Numbered from the stretch's first letter, positions 9,158-18,789 are shown. The stretch: 64,000 bases of DNA from Bacteroidota bacterium (GCA_018267625.1 JAFDYC010000074.1:79295-143294), one strand, 5' to 3'. Notes: generated from the sequence alone by a model not told the origin. Numbers and translations are program-made.

Positions 9158-9700
9158 ATGCCCCTTCCGCTACCGGATTGTCAGGATTTACGCCAGCTCG
9201 TTGCCCACCTAGATGGTCTGTATGTGCAACTATCCGCTCTTTGCGAGCGTTCAGCCTCCCTGTTGCCGGAAGTGCAGTATCGCGACCATGGCGCTAAGCT
9301 TCGTATCTACACTAGCCTTTGTGCCAACCTAAACACACAGCTTGGGCAATACATGCGTCTGCGCCGACTGGTAATCCTGCCTTATTTCGAAGAACTGAAA
9401 CAAAAGGAAGAAGAAGGCCACGACTGTCGTAGCTGCGGCGGGCGCTGCGAAATGCAACATAGCCGCCACGTGATGGACATTCAGGAAGCACACGCCAGCC
9501 TCCATGAACTGGCCGAACATCTGCATCCTTTCAACTTATCCCTGCCTGCCTCATCGCTGACTGGCACTGAGCTGCTGCGCGATTTTCGCGCCACTGTAAT
9601 AAAAGTCGAAGAATTACTGACTGAAATCCTGTTCATCGAAGAGTCTGCCCTGGTGCCGCTGATAAAAGAACTACAGCGCAAAATCTGGGCTCATGAGTAA
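9158..9700 (+). CDS. Unknown cysteine-motif protein coupled to ccoI
   Basis: A 180-aa soluble protein with no recognised family. The start is the ATG of MPLPLPDCQDLRQ; the longer open frame from 8981 overlaps mscS and has no family support. It looks almost wholly alpha-helical, with a central HDCRSCGGRCEMQHSRHVMD segment (about residues 89-108) carrying a CxxCxxxC cluster and flanking histidines that could bind a metal. The helical layout resembles a hemerythrin-like four-helix bundle, but this is only an impression. Its stop overlaps the ccoI start by 8 bases, so translation is coupled. A role in copper or heme delivery to the cbb3 oxidase is an inference from position. Confidence 0.7.
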   Translation: MPLPLPDCQDLRQLVAHLDGLYVQLSALCERSASLLPEVQYRDHGAKLRIYTSLCANLNTQLGQYMRLRRLVILPYFEELKQKEEEGHDCRSCGGRCEMQHSRHVMDIQEAHASLHELAEHLHPFNLSLPASSLTGTELLRDFRATVIKVEELLTEILFIEESALVPLIKELQRKIWAHE

Positions 9701-12200
9701 GCCTCAAACCCGTAAAATCACTGAAAAAGCTGAACACCCTGCAAGAAGCAGTGAAGAGCAGCTTTGCTTTCACTGCGGCACTCCTTGCCTCGGTGCACAT
9801 TTTTCTTTTGAGGAAAAACAGTTTTGCTGCGATGGTTGCAAGCTCGTCTATGAAATCCTTTCCAGTAAAGGCCTCTGCAACTATTACGAATTAGAACAGC
9901 ATCCAGGCCTGACGCAAATCCGACCGCTACGCACTGAAAAATTTGCATACCTCGACAATGAAGCGATTGCCGTTAAGCTGTGCAGTTTCCGCACGGCGGA
10001 ATACAGCATCGTTACGCTATACCTGCCGGGTGTTCATTGCGCTTCCTGCCTTTGGTTGCTGGAGCACCTGTCGCAGGTGAACCCCGCCATCACTCAGAGC
10101 CGACTTTCTTTCAGCACTAAAGAACTCAGCGTTCACTTTCGCCATGAAGGAATGAGCCTGGGCCAGCTTGCTGCCTTGCTCAGCACCATTGGCTATGAGC
10201 CCTACATCAGCCTGGATGATGCCGACCGGAAGCGCGTTTCCAACCATACTTTCGACCGTGCCCGCATTGCCCGCCTTGGGGTAGCCGGCTTCTGCTTTGG
10301 CAATATCATGATGCTCGCCTTTCCGGAATATTTCGGTGGCGGCGACATAGGCCTCCGCTTCACTCAGTTGTTTCGATGGTTGAGTGTGGCGCTCTCTATT
10401 CCGGTATTTTTCTATTGCGCTTCGGAGTTTTTTGTGAATGCCTGGAGCAGCCTGAGGCAAATTTTTTCCACTCAAAGAAGAGGAGCTGCTCTTTTCAATA
10501 TTGATGCACCTATTGCATTAGCCATCCTCATCACCTTCATCCGAAGCCTCTATGAAATATTCAGTGGAACGGGCAGTGGCTATTTAGATAGCATGAGCGG
10601 GATTGTGTTCTTTATGCTCGTGGGTAGGGTGGTGCAGGAACGTACTTTCCGCAGTCTTTCTTTCCATCGCGATTACAAGGCTTATTTCCCTATTGCCGTC
10701 ACCGTGCAGACAGAATCAGGCAAGTGTAGCCGTAGCCTGCATGATTTGAAAGCCGGTGACCAGGTACTGATTTCAAACGAAGAAATCATCCCCGCTGATG
10801 GCACTATGCTGGAAGGTGAGGCCCGTATTGACTACAGCTTTGTGACCGGCGAGAGCGAACAGGTACTTCTGCATCCGGGCCAGAAAGTATATGCCGGAGG
10901 CCGGCAAAAAGGTGCGCAAATGCTCATGCTGGTTGAGAAGCCAGTGGCCGGAAGCTATCTCAGCTCACTTTGGAACAACCACGCTTTTTCAAAAAACAAG
11001 CAGGAAGAAGCATACAGCCGTAGTTCAGTCCATCGGATCAGTATTTGGTTTACGGTAGTGTTATTCACGCTGGCCGCCGTCACTACGGTATGGTGGGCGA
11101 TACACGACCCTTCCAAGATGATACCGGCGGTTTCCACCATGCTCATTGTGGCTTGCCCATGCGCGCTCTTGCTCTGCGCCAGTTTCACACAGGGTTCTTT
11201 GATGCGCCTGTTTTCAGAGCATGGTCTTTTCCTTCGTGATGCTACGGTGATAGAAAAATTGAGCAGTGTAAGTCATGTGGTATTCGATAAGACGGGCACA
11301 CTCACAACCGGCAGTATGCTGCGACCGGAACCAGGAACAGCACCATTTTCTACTGAAGAAAAAATATGGGTCGCTGCAATAGTCACCCGAAGTAATCATC
11401 CAAGGAGCCGGGCATTGGCGGAATATCTGGGGCCTCAGGAGCATGCCAATGTGTTGAATTGGGAGCATGTCGCGGGGGCCGGTGTTCGGGCTATTGTACG
11501 GGGGCGGAGGGTGTTGGTGGGGAATGCACTTTTTTGTGGTAGCCCGAAATCTGCAGAGCTCGTAGTGCGTATAGATGGTAGCTTTTTTTACTTCCAGGAA
11601 GTACCCTGTTTGCGGGAAGGTTTACCCGAAATGCTACGCAGGCTGAAGCCGCGTTTTTCCTTGTCCCTGATCTCGGGCGATGGCTTCCGGCATTTCAGCA
11701 GTATGCGGCAACTTTTTGGAAGCAGTCAACTGCATTTTCAGCAACGGCCCGAAGAAAAGCTGCACTATGTTGAATCACTCCAGCATCAGGGGGAACATGT
11801 ATTAATGATTGGTGATGGTCTGAATGATGCCGGTGCCTTGCAGCAAAGTGATACGGGCATAACCCTGGCAGAAGATGTAAACAATTTCACGCCCTCCTGC
11901 GATGCTATTCTGGATTCTCGCCAGCTTAGCCAATTGCCGGCCTTGCTGACGATGGCCCGTTGGGGGGGCTATCTCATCCACTTTGCTTTTGGCCTTTCTC
12001 TGCTCTACAATTTCGTTGGTCTCTATTTCGCCATGCGTGCGGAGATGCACCCACTCATTGCAGCCATCCTGATGCCGGCCAGCACTTTAAGCATAGTCTT
12101 GGTCAGTGTCGGCTTCAGTGCCATGCTGGGCCGTTGGATATTAAAGCCGGATACGGCAACAAGCAGGCGGGATACAGTTCGTAAGGCAATAAAAGTGTAG
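9693..12200 (+). CDS. ccoI: Copper-translocating P1B-type ATPase of cbb3 oxidase assembly
   Basis: An 835-aa inner-membrane pump of the CcoI/FixI (CopA2) type. It exports Cu(I) to the periplasm for loading into the cbb3 oxidase. The N-terminus has a zinc-finger-like CFHCG...FCCDGC segment (about 25-49) typical of oxidase-linked members, then a heavy-metal domain with GVHCASC (about 112). The core carries TGES, the ion-binding CPC in VACPCALL (about 487), DKTGTLT with the phosphorylated Asp (about 533), the HP dipeptide in SNHPRS, and GDGLNDAGAL. Position within the ccoS-N-O-Q-P-G-H cluster supports this role over general copper resistance. Confidence 0.95.
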   Translation: MSKPQTRKITEKAEHPARSSEEQLCFHCGTPCLGAHFSFEEKQFCCDGCKLVYEILSSKGLCNYYELEQHPGLTQIRPLRTEKFAYLDNEAIAVKLCSFRTAEYSIVTLYLPGVHCASCLWLLEHLSQVNPAITQSRLSFSTKELSVHFRHEGMSLGQLAALLSTIGYEPYISLDDADRKRVSNHTFDRARIARLGVAGFCFGNIMMLAFPEYFGGGDIGLRFTQLFRWLSVALSIPVFFYCASEFFVNAWSSLRQIFSTQRRGAALFNIDAPIALAILITFIRSLYEIFSGTGSGYLDSMSGIVFFMLVGRVVQERTFRSLSFHRDYKAYFPIAVTVQTESGKCSRSLHDLKAGDQVLISNEEIIPADGTMLEGEARIDYSFVTGESEQVLLHPGQKVYAGGRQKGAQMLMLVEKPVAGSYLSSLWNNHAFSKNKQEEAYSRSSVHRISIWFTVVLFTLAAVTTVWWAIHDPSKMIPAVSTMLIVACPCALLLCASFTQGSLMRLFSEHGLFLRDATVIEKLSSVSHVVFDKTGTLTTGSMLRPEPGTAPFSTEEKIWVAAIVTRSNHPRSRALAEYLGPQEHANVLNWEHVAGAGVRAIVRGRRVLVGNALFCGSPKSAELVVRIDGSFFYFQEVPCLREGLPEMLRRLKPRFSLSLISGDGFRHFSSMRQLFGSSQLHFQQRPEEKLHYVESLQHQGEHVLMIGDGLNDAGALQQSDTGITLAEDVNNFTPSCDAILDSRQLSQLPALLTMARWGGYLIHFAFGLSLLYNFVGLYFAMRAEMHPLIAAILMPASTLSIVLVSVGFSAMLGRWILKPDTATSRRDTVRKAIKV

Positions 12201-12300
12201 CAAAACACTGCACTGACAGAAATCAGTATTTACATCGGTAAACATCATAACCGCCGGCTTGGGCCCCGGATAGTTTTACGCCTTCAAAAAATACTGCTCT

Positions 12301-12438
12301 GTGAGTGCGCTTCTCATCCTGGTTCTGGCATCTGTGGCGGTAGCCTGCGGTTTCCTGATTGCTTTTTTGTGGTCCGTAAAAGCAGGGCAGTATGACGATA
12401 AGCAAGGCGCAGCCATGCGCATGTTGCACGACGATTAA
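12301..12438 (+). CDS. ccoS: cbb3-type oxidase assembly protein CcoS
   Basis: A 45-codon gene starting at GTG 12301 and ending at TAA 12436-12438. The product has one transmembrane helix (ALLILVLASVAVACGFLIAF) followed by the diagnostic CcoS tail WSVKAGQYDDK and a short acidic end (MLHDD). CcoS is needed for cofactor insertion into CcoN. There is no in-frame ATG upstream (a TAG lies at 12271-12273), so GTG is the only reasonable start. It sits between ccoI and ccoNO exactly where ccoS is expected. Confidence 0.9.
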   Translation: MSALLILVLASVAVACGFLIAFLWSVKAGQYDDKQGAAMRMLHDD

Positions 12439-12488
12439 GTTTTTCCTTTCCTAATCAGATAATCCAAAACCTCCCAACGCCATCCTGT

Positions 12489-14672
12489 ATGGACCCCAGC
12501 AAAACGCTTCATTCAAATGCCGCGCTCGAAAGCAGCTTAGGCCCAATGGATCAATTCAGCTACGACAATAAGATTGTCCGGCTATTCACTTACGCCACCC
12601 TTTTTTGGGGTATAGTTGGCATGTTGGTCGGGCTCTGGGCCGCGCTACAACTCAGCTTCCCACAACTGACCTTCAACCTGCCGGCAACCACCTTTGGAAG
12701 GGTACGGCCGGTGCATACCAATGCCGTCATTTTTGCCTTTGTCGGTAATGGCATTTTCATGGGGGTTTACTACTCTCTGCAACGGCTCTGCAAGGCCCGC
12801 ATGTTTTCCGATTTGCTCAGCAAAATTCATTTCTGGGGCTGGCAGTTGATTATTGTTTTAGGTGCAGTAACCCTGATGGCAGGCTACACCAGCGGTAAGG
12901 AGTATGCAGAGTTAGAATGGCCATTAGACATCCTGATTGCTATCGTGTGGGTCATTTTCGGCTGGAACATGTTTGGCACCATCATGCGCCGTAGGGAAAG
13001 GCATCTTTATGTCGCCATCTGGTTCTACATCGCAACCTTCGTCACGGTGGCGATGCTGCATATCGTCAACAGCCTGGAAATCCCTTTTAGCTGGATGAAG
13101 AGCTATAGCCTCTACGCCGGCGTGCAGGATGCGCTGGTGCAATGGTGGTACGGGCACAATGCTGTGGCCTTTTTCCTGACCACACCGTATCTCGGCCTGA
13201 TGTATTATTTCCTGCCGAAAGCTGCCAACCGACCCGTGTATTCCTACCGGCTTTCTATCATTCACTTCTGGGCACTCATCTTCCTCTATATATGGGCCGG
13301 GCCGCACCACCTCCTTTACAATGCACTGCCTGATTGGGCACAGAGCCTCGGTACTGTCTTCTCGGTGATGCTGATTGCCCCCAGTTGGGGCGGTATGATC
13401 AATGGCTTGCTCACCCTGAGAGGTGCCTGGGATAAAGTGCGTGAAGACCCCGTGCTGAAGTTTATGGTCGTAGCCATCACAGCCTACGGCATGGCCACTT
13501 TTGAAGGCCCCTTGCTTTCATTGAAAAGTGTGAATGCTATTTCGCACTTCACCGACTGGACCATTGCTCACGTGCATGTAGGTGCGCTCGGCTGGAATGG
13601 CTTCCTCACATTCGGCATTATCTACTGGCTCGTTCCCAGGATTTTCAAGACAGAACTCTATTCAAAGAAACTGGCCAACGCACACTTCTGGATTGGTACC
13701 CTCGGCATCATCTTCTATGTAGTTCCAATGTATTGGGCGGGTTTCATGCATGCTTCTCAGATGAAAGAATTCACAGCAGAAGGGCAGCTAAAATACCAGT
13801 TTCTGGAAACGGTTCAGTACATGAAACCCTTCTACTTGCTGCGTTCTGTGGGTGGCTCTTTGTTCCTGGTCGGTGCGCTGATCATGTGCTACAACATCAT
13901 CAAGACCATCCGCCTGGGTAAGGCTGTGGACACGGAACCCGCACAGGCATTGCCGCTGGCCAAGCAGGAAGTAGCACATCCGGGCGTGAAAGACCATTGG
14001 CATCGCTGGATTGAAAGACGCCCGGTTCAATTGATGCTGGGCTCTCTGGTGGTTGTTATTATCGGCGGTGCAGTTGAGTTCATACCTACATTTTTAGTGA
14101 AAAGCAATGTGCCCACCATTGCCAGCGTGAAACCCTACACGCCTCTGGAATTGGAAGGCCGCGACATCTATGTGCGTGAAGGCTGCTACACCTGCCACAG
14201 TCAGATGGTTCGTCCCTTCCGCGATGAGGTGGCCCGTTATGGTGAATACAGTAAAGCCGGTGAAAGTGTGTACGACCATCCGTTCCAATGGGGCAGCAAA
14301 CGAACCGGCCCCGACCTGGCACGGGAAGGAGGAAAATATCCGGATAGCTGGCACTTCAACCACATGTATGAGCCGACCAGCATGAGCCCAGGCTCGGTGA
14401 TGCCACCTTATCCCTGGTTGATGCGCAATACCATAGATGCTTCCACAACACCCCGGAAAATTCGGGCCATGCAAAAGCTGGGTGTCCCCTATCCCGCAGG
14501 CTACGACCGGCAGGCTGTGGCAGACATGGAGCAGCAGGCTGCAAAAATTCAGGCCAGCCTGGCTAAGGATAAGATTGAAGTAAAGAGTGATAAAGAAATC
14601 ATCGCCCTCATCGCATATCTGCAACGCCTCGGTAAAGACATCAAGGCAGCCGATAAGATGGCCTCAAACTAA
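12489..14672 (+). CDS. ccoNO: cbb3 cytochrome c oxidase, fused subunits I and II (CcoN-CcoO)
   Basis: A 727-aa inner-membrane protein joining the catalytic heme-copper subunit CcoN (about residues 1-485, 12 or so membrane helices) to the mono-heme cytochrome CcoO (about 510-727). In CcoN, PVHTNAVIF, the active-site WWYGHNAVAF, GPHHLLY and IAHVHVGALGW supply the heme and Cu_B histidines. In CcoO, REGCYTCHSQMVRPF (CxxCH near 565) binds heme c. The linker near 485-510 contains one more membrane helix. The enzyme reduces O2 to water with high affinity and pumps protons. The fusion is usual in Bacteroidota. Confidence 0.96.
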   Translation: MDPSKTLHSNAALESSLGPMDQFSYDNKIVRLFTYATLFWGIVGMLVGLWAALQLSFPQLTFNLPATTFGRVRPVHTNAVIFAFVGNGIFMGVYYSLQRLCKARMFSDLLSKIHFWGWQLIIVLGAVTLMAGYTSGKEYAELEWPLDILIAIVWVIFGWNMFGTIMRRRERHLYVAIWFYIATFVTVAMLHIVNSLEIPFSWMKSYSLYAGVQDALVQWWYGHNAVAFFLTTPYLGLMYYFLPKAANRPVYSYRLSIIHFWALIFLYIWAGPHHLLYNALPDWAQSLGTVFSVMLIAPSWGGMINGLLTLRGAWDKVREDPVLKFMVVAITAYGMATFEGPLLSLKSVNAISHFTDWTIAHVHVGALGWNGFLTFGIIYWLVPRIFKTELYSKKLANAHFWIGTLGIIFYVVPMYWAGFMHASQMKEFTAEGQLKYQFLETVQYMKPFYLLRSVGGSLFLVGALIMCYNIIKTIRLGKAVDTEPAQALPLAKQEVAHPGVKDHWHRWIERRPVQLMLGSLVVVIIGGAVEFIPTFLVKSNVPTIASVKPYTPLELEGRDIYVREGCYTCHSQMVRPFRDEVARYGEYSKAGESVYDHPFQWGSKRTGPDLAREGGKYPDSWHFNHMYEPTSMSPGSVMPPYPWLMRNTIDASTTPRKIRAMQKLGVPYPAGYDRQAVADMEQQAAKIQASLAKDKIEVKSDKEIIALIAYLQRLGKDIKAADKMASN

Positions 14673-14731
14673 ATCGTTCCCATTGTATCCCTATTCTATC
14701 CTGCCCGGATATAAGACAAACATGTGCACTT

Positions 14732-14932
14732 ATGAAACTCAGAAACTACTTGGAAAGTATTGCGGGTGTGGGCATTTTCCCGGTCATCACACTGGTCCTC
14801 TTTTTTGCCGTGTTCGTGACACTGGGAGCTTGGGCCATCCTTGCCCGCAGGGAACACCTCCATGCCATGAATCAGTTGCCACTTCATGAAGACGGCAGCA
14901 CCGAAACAGAAACCATCCATTCAAAAGCATAA
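14732..14932 (+). CDS. ccoQ: cbb3 oxidase small subunit CcoQ-like
   Basis: A 66-aa single-span protein. A helix at about 12-37 (GIFPVITLVLFFAVFVTLGAWAIL, residues 14-37) is followed by a charged cytoplasmic tail with HLHAMNQLPLHED. Small subunits of this kind (CcoQ/FixQ) stabilise the oxidase. Sequence conservation is low, so the call rests on size, topology and position between ccoNO and ccoP, 12 bases before the latter. Confidence 0.8.
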   Translation: MKLRNYLESIAGVGIFPVITLVLFFAVFVTLGAWAILARREHLHAMNQLPLHEDGSTETETIHSKA

Positions 14933-14944
14933 GCTGATTTTTTC

Positions 14945-16123
14945 ATGAAATCTGCGATTCAGAAACTCTTCTTCTCCGTGCTCTTCCTAGCGCCCGGAGC
15001 CGCCTTTGCTGCCGAAAATGGCACTGCGCCCGGCAGTTTTAACCCGCTCCTTTGGGGCTTGTTCAGCATCATCTTAGTGCTGGCTGTGGCCATCATCATG
15101 TTGCTGTTTGTCTATCAGCAACTGGCTTTTGCCTATCGCGACAAACTTCGGAAAGAGCGCAGTGGAGGCACCGCTGTCAAGGCTCTTATCCTGTTGCTGA
15201 TGTCCGGTTTTGCGGCTATGAATTCATGGGCTCAGGAAGCTGCTGCCGCCACCGCTCCGGTCGTTGCGCCCTCATCTCCGCTTATTAATGGCATCCCACG
15301 ATTTGACTTCTATGCCATCCTGGGTTTTATCGCCTTTGAGCTTTTACTCATTGGCGTATTGCTCCACATTATCCTACGCATGGTCAGTCTGCTGCGCGAC
15401 AAGCCACAGGCTGCTGCAGCAATTCAGTCTTCTTTCCTGAAGAAAATACTGCATAAACTCACCAATACGGTAGCTGTGAAGGATGAAGAACGCATCGTGT
15501 TGCAGCATGATTATGACGGTATCCGGGAATTAGACAACAGCCTGCCTCCCTGGTGGAAATACGGATTTATCGCAACTATCATTTTCGCCTTTGCCTACAT
15601 GTGGTATTACCAGGTGCATCATGGCCCTAATCAGATTGACGAATACAAAGCGGCAGTAGCCAAGGCTGAAAAAGAACAAGCAGCCTACATGGCTAAAGCC
15701 GGCAACGTAGTTGACGAATCGAACGTGACCCTGATAGAAGACAAAGCCGAGCTTGCCGATGCTGCTGCCTTGTTTAAAAATACCTGTGCTGCCTGCCATC
15801 GCGAAGATGCCGGTGGAATGGTCGGCCCCAACCTGACGGATAATTATTGGTTGCATGGGGGCACCCTTCAGGATGTCTTTAAGAGCATCAAGTATGGTTG
15901 GAAAGACAAGGGTATGCCGGAGTGGCAACACAACATGAGCGCAAAGCAAATCGCCGGCCTGGCCAGCTATATCAAACACCTGAGCGGAAAAAATGTACCA
16001 GGTGGCAAGGCACCTCAGGGCGAATTGTTTGTGGATGGAGGCAATGCAGTAGCAAAAGATTCATCAGCCAAAGCCAGCGAAAACAAGATCACCCAACATA
16101 AAGACGAACGAGCGAAAAGCTAA
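14945..16123 (+). CDS. ccoP: cbb3 oxidase cytochrome c subunit CcoP
   Basis: A 392-aa membrane-anchored cytochrome c that passes electrons to CcoO/CcoN. The order is a signal-like or first helix (1-22), a helix at about 34-57, a second hydrophobic stretch at about 78-95, a helix at about 122-145, the conserved ELDNSLPPWWKYGF entry to the last helix (about 195-220), then a periplasmic domain. That domain has one heme c motif, NTCAACHREDAGG (near 280-292), with distal GMPEWQHNMS supplying the Met region. One heme and an extended, helix-rich N-terminus are typical of Bacteroidota CcoP, whereas proteobacterial CcoP has two hemes. The tail after about 350 is low-complexity and charged. Confidence 0.94.
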   Translation: MKSAIQKLFFSVLFLAPGAAFAAENGTAPGSFNPLLWGLFSIILVLAVAIIMLLFVYQQLAFAYRDKLRKERSGGTAVKALILLLMSGFAAMNSWAQEAAAATAPVVAPSSPLINGIPRFDFYAILGFIAFELLLIGVLLHIILRMVSLLRDKPQAAAAIQSSFLKKILHKLTNTVAVKDEERIVLQHDYDGIRELDNSLPPWWKYGFIATIIFAFAYMWYYQVHHGPNQIDEYKAAVAKAEKEQAAYMAKAGNVVDESNVTLIEDKAELADAAALFKNTCAACHREDAGGMVGPNLTDNYWLHGGTLQDVFKSIKYGWKDKGMPEWQHNMSAKQIAGLASYIKHLSGKNVPGGKAPQGELFVDGGNAVAKDSSAKASENKITQHKDERAKS

Positions 16124-16165
16124 GCAGGAATTGGGGCGGAAAGGACAGCAGCCCCGGTACATACT

Positions 16166-17593
16166 ATGAAGACACTCACCGGAACTAAGACGCATCAAAC
16201 AGAAGAACCAGAAGCTTTTCGCGACCGGGTAGCCACTATTGATGAAAAAGGGAAGCGCATTTGGCTCTTCCCGCAAAAGCCCAAAGGCAAATACTATACC
16301 TGGCGCAGCTTACTCACGGTACTTTACTTAGTCACTTTGTTTGGCCTGCCTTTCCTGAAGGTGAATGGGCATCCTTTATTTCTGTTCGATGTCACACACC
16401 GGAAGTTTATCCTCTTCGGTCAGATTTTCTGGCCTCAGGACTTTTTCATTTTCGCGGTAGGCATGTTGTTGTTTATCGTCTTCATTGCCTTGTTTACAGT
16501 AGTCTTTGGCCGTGTGTTTTGTGGCTGGATGTGCCCGCAAACCATCTTCATGGAAATGATTTTCCGGAAGATTGAATACTGGATTGAAGGCGATGCTCCG
16601 GCTCAGAAAATGCTCGCCCGTGCCCCCTGGACCACTGAGAAACTACTCAAGAAAAGCAGCAAATGGATAGCCTTTTGGCTGCTTTCATTCATTATCGCCA
16701 ACACCTTCCTTGCTTATGTCGTCGGCGTAGAGGCACTTCGGGCTATCATCACAGAACCCTTGTCCGAACATATAGGAGGCTTCACGGGCATCCTCATTTT
16801 TACTTCGATATTCTTCTTTGTCTATCTCCGATTCCGGGAACAGGTGTGCACCGTTGTTTGTCCCTATGGGCGCCTGCAAAGTGTGTTGCTGGATAAAAAC
16901 AGTATCGTGGTGGCATACGACTATTCGCGGGGGGAGCCACGAGGCAAATTCAAAAAGAATGAAACCCGCGACAAAGGCGATTGTATTGATTGTTTTCAAT
17001 GCGTGAAAGTCTGCCCGACGGGTATAGACATCCGGCATGGTACTCAAATGGAGTGTGTGAATTGCACTGCCTGCATGGATGCCTGCGATCATATGATGGA
17101 TGCTGTAGGCTTGCCGCAAGGCCTTATTCGCTACACCTCTGAAAACAGCATTCAGCATGGGAAACAGAAATTCTGGACCCGCCGTGTGATCGGATACGTT
17201 GCCGTGATGTTGCTCTTGCTCGTTACAGAATCGTTCCTGCTCATTAGCCGTAGCGATGTCGGCGTGAATATCATGCGCACGCCTGGTCAGCTCTATCAGG
17301 AGCAGCCCAATGACCAGCTCAGCAACCTCTACAGTTACAAACTCCTCAATAAAACCTACGCCGACAAAGAGCTCAGCTTCCGCCTCGAAAACGTCCCCGG
17401 CGAAATCCGGCTGGTTGGAAATAAGAAACTACAAGTGCCCAAGGAGGATGACGCATCCGGTGAGATGTTCATCTTCTTAGATCGCAAACAGGTGCACGAC
17501 CGAAAGACCGAATTGGAAATCGGCGTTTGGGAAGGAGATAAAAAACTCATGACGGTAAACACCAGTTTCCTGGGGCCATTCAAAGCTGATTAA
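16166..17593 (+). CDS. ccoG: Cytochrome c oxidase accessory protein CcoG
   Basis: A 475-aa membrane ferredoxin-like protein (FixG/RdxA family), thought to reduce copper during cbb3 assembly. Membrane helices lie at about 48-65, 90-115, 170-195, 205-225 and 340-358. Cysteine motifs in order: VFCGWMCPQTIF (about 118), VCTVVCPYGR, then two 4Fe-4S clusters CIDCFQCVKVCP (about 273-284) and CVNCTACMDACD (about 296-307). The C-terminal 110 residues form the periplasmic immunoglobulin-like domain. It lies 42 bases after ccoP. Confidence 0.95.
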   Translation: MKTLTGTKTHQTEEPEAFRDRVATIDEKGKRIWLFPQKPKGKYYTWRSLLTVLYLVTLFGLPFLKVNGHPLFLFDVTHRKFILFGQIFWPQDFFIFAVGMLLFIVFIALFTVVFGRVFCGWMCPQTIFMEMIFRKIEYWIEGDAPAQKMLARAPWTTEKLLKKSSKWIAFWLLSFIIANTFLAYVVGVEALRAIITEPLSEHIGGFTGILIFTSIFFFVYLRFREQVCTVVCPYGRLQSVLLDKNSIVVAYDYSRGEPRGKFKKNETRDKGDCIDCFQCVKVCPTGIDIRHGTQMECVNCTACMDACDHMMDAVGLPQGLIRYTSENSIQHGKQKFWTRRVIGYVAVMLLLLVTESFLLISRSDVGVNIMRTPGQLYQEQPNDQLSNLYSYKLLNKTYADKELSFRLENVPGEIRLVGNKKLQVPKEDDASGEMFIFLDRKQVHDRKTELEIGVWEGDKKLMTVNTSFLGPFKAD

Positions 17594-17614
17594 TTTATCT
17601 AAAAATCCATCACC

Positions 17615-18064
17615 ATGACCATCAATTGGGGCACTCGGATTCTCCTGCTGTATGTCGGATTTGTTGCGCTGATCGGGCTACTGGTTTGGAAAAGCATGCA
17701 TACCAAAGTGAACCTCGTAACAGAGGATTACTACGCTCAGGAACTCGTTTTTCAAAAGAAATTAGATGCAGAAAGGGCCTCCAGCCTGCTGGCTCAAAAG
17801 CCGGTAGTCAGCCTGACGCCGAAGGAAATAATCATATTCTTCCCTCCCGGATTCTCCGGGAAAAACATTGAGGGGCATCTGCAACTCTATTTCGCTCCTG
17901 ATGCTGCGCTCGACCGGCAATTTGAGCACCTCCAGGCACACGATGGACAAATTAGTATCCCGCGCAAGTACATTGCTCAATTGAAGTACACAGCAAAGCT
18001 TAGCTGGACTTGTGAAGGCACCACCTATTATCAGGAATACCCCCTCAACCTGCAAGCATCATGA
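17615..18064 (+). CDS. ccoH: FixH/CcoH family protein
   Basis: A 149-aa protein with one N-terminal membrane helix (about 7-25), the conserved VTEDYYAQEL segment (about 36-45), and a periplasmic beta-rich domain ending in WTCEGTTYYQEYPL. FixH/CcoH binds the oxidase during assembly. Its last codons overlap the ATG of the next gene by 4 bases, so the two are translationally coupled. Confidence 0.9.
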   Translation: MTINWGTRILLLYVGFVALIGLLVWKSMHTKVNLVTEDYYAQELVFQKKLDAERASSLLAQKPVVSLTPKEIIIFFPPGFSGKNIEGHLQLYFAPDAALDRQFEHLQAHDGQISIPRKYIAQLKYTAKLSWTCEGTTYYQEYPLNLQAS

Positions 18065-18786
18065 ACGCAGCCCTCATGCTCAGTGTGCTGGTGATGGGCC
18101 TGGCCGGCAGCCTGCATTGTGCAGGTATGTGCGGTCCTATCGTCTGGATGATGCCTTTTCATCAAGACCGGGGCTGGCGGCGAGCCATTAGTATCGGGAT
18201 GTATCATTTGGGGCGGCTCAGTGCATACGCCGTTCTGGGACTGGTACTGTTTTCGTTTAAAGAATTGTTTCACCCGCAGTGGCAGCAATATGTTTCGCTG
18301 CTTGCCGGCCTCATGTTGTTGGCTCTGGGTGTGTTTTATTTCCTGCCCCAGTTAGGGTTAAAAATCCGCCTTCCCTGGACCGGAATAGTTACGATGGCAC
18401 TTGGAAAGGTGCTGACGAAACGGCGCAAAGGCTGGCTGTTGGCGGCGGGGCTCCTCAATGGTTTGTTGCCCTGTGGTATGGTCTATATGGCGCTGGCTGC
18501 TGCTTTGAATATGGAAACCGCCGGACAGGCTGCTGCGGTGATGTATGCCTTCGGAGCGGGTACGCTTCCCATGATGGTTTCGCTCAGCCTGCTGCGTGGG
18601 AAAATGAGGATACCGGCTGGAGCGCTAAGGAAATGGACTCCGGTTATCATGCTGCTTTTCGGCTGTCTGTTTGTGCTACGCGGTGCCAATCTGGGCATTC
18701 CGTACCTCAGCCCGAAATTGGAAATGCACACAACGACCGGGCTAACGGAACGGTCGGCACTTAGGTGTTGCCAGAAGGCGGAATAG
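18061..18786 (+). CDS. Sulfite exporter TauE/SafE (UreH-like) family membrane protein
   Basis: A 241-aa six- or seven-helix membrane protein. The N-terminal GLAGSLHCAGMCGPIVWMM (about 14-32) with two cysteines and a histidine, and the later GLLNGLLPCGMVYMAL, are signatures of the UreH/CcoA-like subgroup found at the end of cbb3 clusters. It is likely a metal or thiol-compound transporter, and its coupling to ccoH suggests copper handling for the oxidase. The substrate is inferred from context only. The C-terminal 25 residues are hydrophilic and contain a CC pair. Confidence 0.87.
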   Translation: MNAALMLSVLVMGLAGSLHCAGMCGPIVWMMPFHQDRGWRRAISIGMYHLGRLSAYAVLGLVLFSFKELFHPQWQQYVSLLAGLMLLALGVFYFLPQLGLKIRLPWTGIVTMALGKVLTKRRKGWLLAAGLLNGLLPCGMVYMALAAALNMETAGQAAAVMYAFGAGTLPMMVSLSLLRGKMRIPAGALRKWTPVIMLLFGCLFVLRGANLGIPYLSPKLEMHTTTGLTERSALRCCQKAE

Positions 18787-18789
18787 GCC

